The notes under the pieces: generated by a model
What the model was told of the DNA's origin: nothing
The model's database searches: none
What the model saw: only the letters and a program-made list of their open reading frames with translations
Position numbers and translations under genes: made by a program
Source: Larix kaempferi
Lineage: Eukaryota; Streptophyta; Pinopsida; Pinales; Pinaceae
Length of the DNA: 64,000 bases
NCBI GenBank assembly: GCA_027924585.1
Contig: BSBM01000386.1
Location: 1,412,001 to 1,476,000 of the forward strand
Direction of reading: 5' to 3'
In this document: positions 54,959-64,000 of the stretch, in pieces
Numbering within the stretch: position 1 is the stretch's first letter
How the letters are laid out: every line of letters starts with the position of its first letter

Positions 54959-57175
54959 CTAGGTCGAGATAAGAAATAGGTGTTCATCCACAAAGGAATC
55001 TTCATGAATGACATCCTCATCAAGCCATGGAAGGTCCGACATAAGCTCAGCGAACACCAATGATTTCACCGACTTTGTAGAAGCAAACTCGAGATCAAAT
55101 TCCTGAAGGATCACAATCCATTTATTATACTTACCCCCGATAAGGTTTCGTGATAGCATGAACTAAAACTAATTTATATGAGCTATAACAGTGGTTGTTT
55201 GAAGCAAAATGTAATGCCGTAACTGATGGACTGCGTGAACAGTCGCAAGTGCCAGCTTTTCTACATGGGTGTATCTTAGTTCAGCGTCTACTAAGTTTCA
55301 ACTAAGATAATAGATAACATGCTCAATAAGCGCATCATCTATCTGAACCAAGACCATGCCAATAGTCTCTTGAGACGCAGCCACATAAAGAATGAAATCT
55401 CATGTAAAGTCCGGTGGACTAAGCACGGGGGCCGATCCCAAAGCTTTCTTAAGGGCATCAAAAGACTGCTGGGCTCGCTCATCCCAGATAAAAGGTGTGT
55501 CTTTCTTCAATAGGCGTGCGAAACCTTTAGTAAGACTGGCATTGTTAACTATGAACCGACGCAGAAAAGTAGCTCTCCATTGGAGGCTCTGAAGTTGAAA
55601 CAGATTACACGGAGGATGCAACTAAAGTATTGCCTCAACTTTGAGAGGATCGACTCTAATACCCTCTTTTGAAACTATGAATCCTAGAAGGCGACTAGTC
55701 CTAACAGTGAAGATGCATTTTTCCATATTCAATCTAATTTTGTAGTGGATACATCATTCAAGAATCACATGGAGGTGCTTGGGGTGGTCCACTCTCTTGC
55801 GAGAATGGCTAGCAAGATCATCCAATAAAACTTCCATAATCTTCTTAAGATCGTGAAAGGCATAGGTCATAGCTCGCTGAAAAGTAGCTCCGGCATTCTT
55901 GAGGCTGAAGGGCATTTTCCGGTACACAAAAGTTCTCCATGGAAAAATAAATGCCATTTTATGTTGGTCCATGGGTTTGATTTGAATCTAATTATAACCC
56001 GAGAATCCGTCCATGAATGAAAAAATCTCACTTCCCGCACAAGCATCCAATATTTGATCAATGAATGGTGTGGGGAAGTTGTCTTTCAGACATGCACGGT
56101 TCAAATCTCTGAAATCAGTGCATACACGGATCGTTCCCTGCTTCTTATCCACAAGAACAGGGTTTGACACCCATTCGGTAAGAGGAACGAGGTAGATGAA
56201 ACTAGCTTTAAGCAGTTTCTCCACCTCTGCCTTAATAGTAGCTGCCTTCCTAGGGTTCACAGCACGTAAGCGTTGTCGAACCGGTTTAGCATCAGGATAC
56301 ATTTTAATCTTGTGTTCAATAATGCGGAGGTCTATTCCTGGCATCTCCTCATATGAATAGGCGAAAGCTTCTCGGATTTCAGTAAACAAATCAGTGTAAA
56401 TAGCAATCTCCTCAGGAGTGCAATCGTCACCGACGTAAACATTCTCAATCTTTCTGGGAGTGCGAGAGATGTTGATTGAAGTGGTTGGGGAAATATTGGC
56501 CATATTCCCCTCCAAGAAAACATCATGCGACTGCAAAAGAGCCACAGGGTGACCAACCATCTCAGCTAGAGTCATCCTAAACTCCTCCTGCTCAATGAGC
56601 TCAAGGTTGGGAAGGAAATAAGATCGATGGTGCATATCTTCCCAAGGCCTATCACTACCACACATGGCTTCGATGATAGCTTCATCAGATGGCAAAGTAT
56701 CATCGAGGCAATCGTGAGAGCAAGATGAGTTGTCTACCCAAACTGGCAGTGTAACGGGATCTTCTTCAACTGTTTGGGGAGAAGAGAGATCCGGATCCGT
56801 AGTGGTTTGTTGGATGTGATCGTAAGTGAGCTCCGCTACAGATAAAGGCACAGACATCCCAATGTGTGTAATGTTTCCAGACATAGAATCCGCGGATGGA
56901 AAAATCCATGGATCACCACAATAGGAAGTCCGGAATGGCATACTATTCAAAGGAGCAGGCGCACTGTTGGAAATGGTTCCAATAAAGTTCACAGGTGCAG
57001 AATGGTTAAAAGTTCCCATGAATGAGGGGTACATTCCAACACCTATGTTCCTAGTTTCCGACTGAGAATCATAAACTTGCGGGACTACTGATCCCGTAGA
57101 TGCTGTGGAAGGAGTGCCAACATAATCCAACTGATCAATGATCACAATATTGCCTTCATGGGGAAAGCAAATAAC
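54959..57175 (-). pseudogene. Reverse transcriptase and RNase H of gypsy-2
   Basis: An open stretch of 385 codons (57145-55988) covers the linker and RT fingers: MYPDAKPVRQRLRAVNPRKA, KQGTIRVCTDFRDLNRAC, FSFMDGFSGYN. TAG at 55988 replaces the Gln of GYNQI. The palm continues with FSLKNAGATFQRAM and the catalytic EVLLDDLASHSRK, where Leu stands in the usual Tyr position before L-D-D. TGA at 55754 replaces the Arg of an LERC-like motif. Thumb and RNase H follow (VAASQETIGMVL, LRYTHVEKLALATVHAV), with TAG/TGA at 55622, 55400, about 55298 and two near 55170. The frame never shifts. It would make element DNA in cytoplasmic particles. Confidence 0.92.
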
Positions 57176-57997
57176 TCAAAATATAGTAGATGCGACAGCC
57201 TTCATAGCGTGCATCCAGTTCCGACCCAGTAAAAGGTTGTAGTCGATTGGCGCATCAACCACTTCGACTTCAATAGGCACGGACTTACCTCCCAAGGAGA
57301 CAACAAGGGAAGGGATAATTCCATGCGGCATAAAATATCTACCATCGAATGCAGTGAGTGTAGTTCTAGACGCAAGTAGGGGAGGAGAGCCAAGAGCTTT
57401 CCAACAAGTCAATGACATTACTGACGTGGAAGCAACTTCATCAACCATAGTATGTTTGACGAAGCTCTTAAGGAAAACCACCTGGATTTGAAAAGCCACG
57501 TGGTAAGGAAAGCGAGGTTGGACATCAGTAGTATCAAACTTGATAACACTAGGAATTCCCCCATCTTGAACTCCTAACACACTCAAAAGGGCATGCTTTT
57601 GAGAAGGACAGGCTTGCAAAACTTCAAGAGCCGACATGGCACACGGAGTTTGGCCCAAATATTCTACAATGGAGTAGTTCTGGGCGGCTCGAGCATTAGG
57701 ATTATGCGTAGAGCGCTTGAGAACACCTTTCGGTATCCGTGGCATAATAGAAGGATTCTTGATATGCAAGGAATTATTAGGAGGAGGGGGAGGCTCATTC
57801 CCCAAATTTAGTTGTGGTGCACCATAATCACGTTGACGAGTAGCAACACAAACCTCCGACTGAACCATATTCATGCATCCGTAACCACTGGTATTGTAAG
57901 AAGACATTTTCGTTTCATTAGTACCATAACTAGTGGTGGGAGCATGTGAAGCCATGTTTTGGTGATGAGGTAGGGGATCCTTCAACACAGCTGGGCT
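57176..57997 (-). pseudogene. Aspartic protease region of gypsy-2
   Basis: 270 codons are open in the common frame. A Pro/Asn-rich start leads to NYSIVEYLGQTPCAMSALEV and LQACPSQKHALLSVLG, a segment typical of Tat-type Pol before the protease. The protease active site reads MVDEVASTSVMSL, where relatives have D-E-G-A-S; Gly to Val next to the catalytic Asp would be damaging. NLLLGRNWMHAM is the usual second half. TGA at 57176 separates it from RT. Confidence 0.85.
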
Positions 57998-60250
57998 CTA
58001 TGCCAAATGCTTCGATTCTTCTTCAATACGAGGACATAAGTGAGTAAGATGATCCTCCCCACAAATCTTGCAAGGGAATTTCACCTTACGCCTAGGTTTA
58101 CTATCCTTGCCAGCATTACCACCTTCCCGAGGAGGGTTGGAATTCTCTTTACGAGGAGTATTATGATTGCTATTATTGTTACTTCCATTGTTTCCACCCC
58201 TACGATTATTTCTCCCCTTTTTCTTACCACCAGGTTGCTGGTTACCCGACGGTTTCGTTGATTGCACATTGTGTACATCAGATGACGGAGTGGAAGTGGA
58301 CAAGGTGTGAACCTGTCCGGGTGCAGACTGGTTTAGCGACAAATTTTGCATTTGATTAGCTACCAAGTCTATAGGGAGAGTGCATGCAGACCCCACGATG
58401 CCATCGACATGTGGTCCAGGCGTGGGCTCATGTCTTTTTCTTGGTGTGTCGGGAATAATGTCGCACAAAATTCCAGACTGAGAATAAAGAAGATCTAACT
58501 ACTGGACTTTCAAGATAGCTTGCTCCTCAGTCATAATGTCGGACATCGAAACATCCTTAGCAATATATGGACGTAAAGACCTGAGGAACCATTCCAATAG
58601 GAACTCTGGAGGAATGTTGGATTTCACTAATCTCTTCCACCGACACCACTCTTGAGCGTGGTTAAAAATATGCGTGGCCTTATTCTAACGGAAGGTGGAC
58701 AACAACTCAGTACCAGTAGCATAGTGAACCGGCAACTGGAAATGGTATAAGAAAATCAAATCAATCTCGTTGAAACCCCTATAGGTGTTTCTGGGCAACT
58801 CCACATACAATTTCGCGGTTGCCCCCGTGAGGGTGCGTTGAAATAGGCGTAATCGAATGGAATCGTGATTCAAAGAGTTAGAGGAGCACCAAAGGTGAAA
58901 TGTCGTGACATGATCTCCCGGGTCCTCACCACCTTTCCCCTCAAAATTTGGAATGTCCAAAGGGAGCTTGGTAGGGACGGGGGGCCAAGTAGGTTCGTGA
59001 CACACTGGATCATTCATGAGCTTTGAAAGATCTGGGAGATTCGGTCATGCAAGGAATGGGAGCTGCGACTAGAAATCTTGATTATAAGCTCCCATAAAAG
59101 GTTGATTGAATGGAACTGTGTTGTACGACGGACCAAAAGCTTGACCATGAGGGTTAAAATACTGATACTGAGGACCTGACAGCACATAAGCTTGCCCATG
59201 GCCATAACATGGATAACCTCCCCCTGCCTGACCCATTTGAGAGTAAGCAGGTATATGTGCATTTTGAGCACCATATTGGGGTGGTGGGTGATACTGGTGG
59301 CTAGCACCGACTGTGTTATAGTAAGGGTTTCCAACATGGGTATGGGGCATGTATGTACTATTCAAAGTGGGGACCATGTTGTAGTGACCGTAATGGTATG
59401 GTATGTTCCCACCCCCAATAATTGGATTAGCTTGAGCAGTCGTGTGATGACCATAAGCATGAGAAGTATTCCCAGGTCCAATATGGGTGTGACCAATAGC
59501 AAGGTTGGTGGTGTGATGTCCATGTGGATAGGAAATATTCCCACCCCCTACATTACTATTACTAGCGGCGGTAGTGGACGCAAAAGTATGCGGTAAGTGT
59601 CCACCCTCGTGGTAGGGAGGAACGGTATCATGTGCAAAGGTGGTCCTAGGTTGATGAGTAGCGACATGTGTACTAGGTGGTAGATGGAGAGTCGTGTTTT
59701 GAACAGCATTCCGACTAGGTTGAGTATTCCTAGGAGGTGGTCCCATTCAAACATTAGCATGGTTAGGAATCGGACCAATCCCCATACTATGTGAGTGGGT
59801 GGATAACGTAGTGCCCCCAGCTAGAGTAGTGCCCCTAGTGGGTATAGTATGGCTAACACTTTGACTAGTGCTGGCATGAGTACCAACCATAGTAGAAGGT
59901 TTGACAGTATTGTGACTAGGCATACCAGAAGAGAGTGCAGTGGGGTTGACCATAGGGCCAGAATCATCATGAGTCTCAGGTCTCCTATATCTAGAATCGC
60001 GTGGAAACGAAGGAACGAAAGGCTCGTCCTGTTCTTCCTCTTCGGGTAAGTCGGGCATCCCATAAAGATAATTATCCAGATTTGAAGGATCAAATGGATC
60101 CCGGTCAAGTGGATTAGGCCAAATAGAACCAGGTTGATTCGCAGGTGGATCACCTCCCCAATCCTCATGAGGAGTCTGGGGATCGAAAATGTGTTCAACT
60201 CTACCCGAAGGAGTAGAAAGGTCTTTCCCGATATCGGGATGTGTAGCCAT
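57998..60250 (-). pseudogene. Gag of gypsy-2
   Basis: The frame opens at ATG 60250. The first 390 residues are low-complexity: Pro/Thr/Ser/Asp-rich, then Gly/His/Tyr/Asn-rich with repeated Y-G-H-H and G-G-G-N-I motifs. The Retrotrans_gag capsid core is at about 58990-58500 (PLDIPNFEGKGGEDPGDHV, LRLFQRTLTGATAKLYVEL, EWCRWKRLVKSNIPPEF). A basic, Asn-rich stretch is followed by one knuckle, CKICGEDHLTHLC (about 58070-58030), where the usual Gly before His is Asp. Stops: 59747 (TGA), 59069 (TAG), 59045 (TGA), 58685 (TAG), 58499 (TAG), 57998 (TAG). No frameshift. It would form the capsid. Confidence 0.88.
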
Positions 60251-62006
60251 GTAATCCTAAACATAAGTCGTGTAAGAATCTAAAGACTCAGAGGGAGCCC
60301 TCCGACGTCCTCTAGTAATGCGTTGTGTAACCAAAGCTGGCTTTAAACCAGCCAAACGACGGGACCAGTGGAGTGTAGTGCTCCACGCCACGTTCTCTCC
60401 GGAGAGAGACACAGCGTCTCCTAAAGGCCAACTATCGATAAAAAAACAGTAAATCAAAAGCACACACCTAGAGAATCTACAGCCAAGAGCAGACAAATAG
60501 AGTGGCTAAATGAGCTCCCCACACTAGAGTCGGTATGTCTCTCCTAGGAGAGGTTTGAGACTCCCAAACTATAGCTAGAGGTAACAGAATTAGTTATAGA
60601 GACACCCAGGCTTCACTGTGTCAACAGGATCAAGTCCACTGCACGAACACAACTGTGTTGTCCAATCCCTATTCGACTCAGGATACAAACAACATAACCA
60701 CTGCAAGTACCCTGTGCAGTACCTAGGTAAGGCAACTATGTCTACCGCAATATAACCAATGCTCATAGGAACAGTCGTAGGTGGGACCCGTCGTATGGGC
60801 AGGGTAGCTAAGCCCGAAGCACAAGAGGACGAACCTCCAGTACCCCCAAATACGAACAAATCCTGGATATATCTCCCACGTTCAGCCGGTATCAGAGGGA
60901 TATCTCCTCAACCAACCTCCCATGACCTCGTGCTTAACTTTGGTTTGAGTAGAGCTTTCCTGAGAACATCGATCTATACCATGGATTCCTCCACTCCCTG
61001 GTCAGACACCTAATGTTTCGTTCAGTAGTCTTGGATTGTTAACTCACAATGATCTATTCCAAGACTCTAAACCTATGCTAGTTGGTGTACCCTATAAATA
61101 AAATAAGTCTAATCAATTTTATGACTAAGCATTGATTTTAGTGGTTGTGATTACTCAAGGGATATGGTCGTGAAACTAGTGATGTGTAGACTCAATAATA
61201 TGGACCATCGTCCAATCCTAGACTCATCTATCCAATAAAACAATGTCACTAATATGCAAAATCAACCAACAATTCTAAAATAAATATGCAAACTTTTATC
61301 TTTTCAATGCACAAGCAAAACCTAAAATGAATGCAACAAGCACTCAATGCAAAATGCAGTACGTGGAAATAAAATATTTTTGTATTTCCTCTTATAAACA
61401 AAAAGGAAAATGCAAAAACTAATGAATATTTTTGTATTTTTTCAATATATATGGAATGAAAAAATGCAAGCAAAATCCTACTATTCAGTCACTGAAGTGC
61501 CGAGAAGATCACTAAGACAACCCAGCAGATCCTAAATAGCAAGACTCAGCCAAAAGGAAGAGCTCAAAAGGAAGAAACCAAGAGGTTAAAACCAAAGATG
61601 GTGAAAAACCAAAAAGGCTCAACCAAGAGAAACGAAGAGATCCGGTCACAACCAAGGCATGAAACAGTCAAGAAAGAGGCCAACAAAGACTCGGGAATCA
61701 ACCAAACTCACCCAGCAACAACCAATAGCCATAAACCAACAAAAGCCGGAGTTACACGCTGCTGTCGAAGGAATACCTGCGGGTACCCACGAGCAGTAGT
61801 GTAAACAGAGGCGGGTGTGCACAGGCAGAACTAAGCTAGCCCGCGGGTGAGAAACAACAAATGGTCAAATAGAGAGTCCAGAGGCTCAAAAAAAAGCAAT
61901 TTTTCTACAGTGTATCCTAACGGCCAATCAGTGACACATAGCTTTGATAAATAGCAACTCTAAAAATGGACTAATGCTAAATTTTTTTTCCAAACATGGA
62001 TGTTTT
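60251..62006 (-). other. Leader of gypsy-2 between primer site and gag
   Basis: About 1.75 kb. Minus-strand frames of 79 and 89 codons (60496-60257, 60859-60590) lack any recognisable domain. Such a long leader is common in Tat-type elements. Near 61780-61850 CGGGTACCC and CCCGCGGGT motifs recur that resemble those in the LTR. Confidence 0.6.
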
Positions 62007-62023
62007 CCCCAGCGGAGTCGCCA
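62007..62023 (-). promoter_or_regulatory. Primer binding site of gypsy-2
   Basis: The minus strand reads TGGCGACTCCGCTGGGG, four bases inside the LTR end. Its complement CCCCAGCGGAGTCGCCA ends in CCA like a tRNA. Ogre and other Tat elements are reported to use tRNA-Arg, and I take this as the probable primer. Confidence 0.75.
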
Positions 62024-62027
62024 TTTC

Positions 62028-62967
62028 TGTATTGGAGAAAACTCAATATGGCTTGGGAATACCACAACAGAGATATGATTACTAGAAATATACTCAATTC
62101 TCAAAACAATGCTATTATAAACGACAATGTTAAAACAATGGAGAAATGTAACCAACCTTGATCCAACGTTTGATGTAGATCCCCGTTGGAGCTTTCAATC
62201 CACGCATGTCCAAGCACTTGTAATTTGCAAATTAGTCTTGACAACAAATATCTAACAAGTACATGTGATATATAAATAACATTAACATCATCAATAACAA
62301 TGGTCCATAATATCATAAGCAAATGCAACCCAATGTATAATAAATGACATTCACACCATGAATGGACGAGAATATGAGTATTTCTATTGATGAACAAGAA
62401 GAAGTACAAAGTGATACAACCTCTTGCCGGCAACCAATCTGAACCAAGATCTAGATCAATCCACTTGTGCCTCCACCACTTCAATCCTCCATGAATGGAA
62501 AACTCAAACTAGAAAGGAGTTTGGAAGGTGAACATAATTGGTTCACAACTACAAGGATCAATGAGTGCAGACTCAAGATAGGGCAAAAATCCACTAGAGT
62601 GCCTTTACTATTCTCTTCCTCCTCCCGTCCATAAGCCATATGTGCTCAATATATAGTCCTCTCAAAGGTAGGTGAAATGACTTGTCGAGACGTTACTTGG
62701 GCAGATAGAGAGCCAGAGGTCACCCAATGACCGCTTTTTGGGAGTAAAAAGTAATAAAATAGTGGTTTTTACCATTTTACTTGATACCCGCGGGCTATAG
62801 GGATGCATCTCGCGGGTACGCATGCTATAGTGATGCAACATGTGGGTAGGAACAAAAATAGGATAAACTAGTATCACTGAAGGATGAAAATGGATCTGAG
62901 TCACTGAAATGGATCCTATAGGCCAAAGAATGTTGATGCTCATAGGGTGGACGATTTCTGTGTAACA
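62028..62967 (-). repeat. 5' LTR of gypsy-2
   Basis: 940 bp, TGTTACACAG...CCAATACA on the minus strand, same length as the 3' LTR. The CGCGGGTA inverted repeat is kept with one arm mismatch (about 62785-62818). Confidence 0.93.
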
Positions 62968-63801
62968 AAACAGAGGTTGGGTTTGCTTGATAAACCCAGT
63001 GAAGGCTGGAATAGCAATGAATTAGCAGCTGGACCTTTCTATGCCCTCCCTGAATAGCACTGGAGGGAAGGGATGCCTGAGGGACCGTGCAGCAGAGAAG
63101 GGGACCTTCCTTGTGTTGGGTGAGGTAGGTATTGTGGGTGCCATTACTCTTGAGTTCATTTGAGATGCCTGTAGCTCTATGGTTGACCTCACTGGATTAG
63201 CATCCTCCTCCTTTTCTTATTGTATGCTTGATAAACCCAACTGTATGTTGGCTTAGCATGACTATTTGAGTGAAACCATGGTTGTGAGTGAGCCTGTTTA
63301 GTTCCTCCTTAGTGGAGACACAACTCAGCTTGGGTGTGATCTCTTAGCTGAAAGAATATCTGCTGGACAAAGATCTATGGTTGGGTGGAACGTTGCTCTT
63401 TCATAGCCAGTTGTTTGGACAACTTCATCTCAAAGATAAGTGTTCTCTGTGGTTTAAATTATATGCATTTTGTGATTTGCAATGTGTTAATTCTGAATGA
63501 TAATTATTCGTGTAAATGGATTGAAATGATTATCTTAATATGGTTGATATGGAATCTCTACATAGCATTGGAATATGATTGATTCTCTGCATGTTGAATC
63601 ATCCTCTGCTTGTGATAGATATGTTGATGCATTACCGTTTGTATGTGTGCAAATATGTTTTAATTCTGCTGTGTAATTTCAATATGCATCTTTTTTAAAT
63701 GGTAAGATTAAGTGTTATGGCTTTGGGGAAGAATCAGACACCCCCATGTTACAGTCATGTTCCCTCTGTGGTTTGGAATGATGGGAGGGGACGTCAAAGA
63801 G

Positions 63802-64000
63802 TGGTATCGGAGCCCATGTTGCAGCACTGGGTTTGCTTGGGCCAAACTATGAGTTTGCAAGAAGATATCAGAATGTTTTAGCGTGGTATTGATGAAGTTT
63901 GGAAGAATTTTTGGTTGGAAAAATGTCAGGATTAGAGTTCTCAAGTGTGGCAGAGGATCACACCATTGCATCAATCTCTCCAATAGATTTTCAATTGTAC
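63802..64000 (+). mobile_element. Start of the element that carries LTR X
   Basis: TGGTATCGGAGCCC at 63802 is one base off the initiator-Met primer site TGGTATCAGAGCCC. The next 180 bp are leader-like, with no gag start before the window ends. The element's body would lie to the right. Confidence 0.65.

Larger units (their letters stand above)
48500..62967 (-). mobile_element. Tat-like Ty3/gypsy retrotransposon 'gypsy-2', complete in structure
   Basis: A 14,468-bp minus-strand element. Two 940-bp LTRs flank primer site, long leader, gag-protease-RT-RNase H-integrase, an extra RNase H, an antisense accessory ORF and polypurine tract. The target duplication is GAACA at 48495-48499 against AAACA at 62968-62972, one mismatch. 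Tat-type assignment rests on length, the long leader, the additional RNase H, the accessory ORF and the RT/integrase motifs. Over the first 100 bp of the LTRs I count five differences. It is inactive: at least 16 stops in gag-pol and a changed catalytic residue in integrase. Confidence 0.92.
44340..63796 (+). mobile_element. LTR X of a plus-strand retroelement, split by two insertions
   Basis: The LTR starts TGTAATACCCC at 44340, and its pieces are 44340-44718, 48070-48499 and 62973-63796, together about 1.63 kb. It ends near GGGGACGTCA at 63796, five bases before a primer-site-like sequence. The two insertions bring their own target duplications, which shows that the pieces were once joined. 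The third piece also matches the old copy that ends at 5117. The element continues beyond the right edge of the window. Confidence 0.72.

Noticed and set aside
59192-59596. 134-codon plus-strand ORF opposite gag of gypsy-2
   Set aside because: It is the reverse-strand shadow of the low-complexity Gly/His/Tyr-rich part of Gag.

Overview
The window looks like heterochromatic, repeat-dense DNA from a large-genome land plant. The evidence is AT-rich sequence, nested LTR retrotransposons primed by plant-type tRNAs, CACTA-type transposase remnants, long tandem repeats and no recognisable housekeeping gene. A gymnosperm or another basal, large-genome seed plant fits best, but nothing here fixes the species. 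No rRNA, tRNA or CRISPR was seen. Nearly everything that codes belongs to a mobile element, and most of it is decayed.

Layout, left to right. 1-2391: the 5' part of a minus-strand Ty1/copia element (LTR, initiator-Met primer site, gag), cut on its LTR side by a second minus-strand LTR element (3' LTR 2392-2997 plus a 3' internal remnant). About 3.4-5.1 kb: an old LTR of family 'X'. 5118-8560: a tandem array of about 740-bp units. About 10.0-10.3 kb: a LINE 3'-end fragment. 11473-14243: a ten-exon Transposase_24 (En/Spm accessory transposase) gene that is almost intact. 14.25-22.5 kb: noncoding cassettes duplicated and shuffled. 22.8-25.1 kb: a lone decayed ORF on the minus strand. 26.2-26.6 kb: one end of a CACTA transposon.

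26615-40255: a plus-strand Ty3/gypsy element ('gypsy-1') with gag, protease, a second gag-like domain, RT/RNase H, integrase and a long sense accessory ORF. It is interrupted by a solo LTR that itself holds another solo LTR, and by a foldback MITE. A copia 3' end follows, then noncoding DNA, then a reversed LTR related to gypsy-1.

44340 to the window end: LTR X of a plus-strand element that runs off the edge. Two younger insertions split it: a non-autonomous, cytosine-rich LTR element (44719-48064, target duplication AAGTT) and a 14.5-kb minus-strand Tat-like Ty3/gypsy element ('gypsy-2', 48500-62967). Gypsy-2 has a single unshifted gag-pol frame broken only by TAG and TGA codons, an extra RNase H after integrase, and an antisense, apparently spliced plant-mobile-domain ORF.

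The main themes are nested insertion with readable target duplications, three accessory ORFs that share an ITGL-type motif, and decay whose pattern suggests cytosine-methylation damage. Identities are inferred from motifs read by eye; no database search was run.
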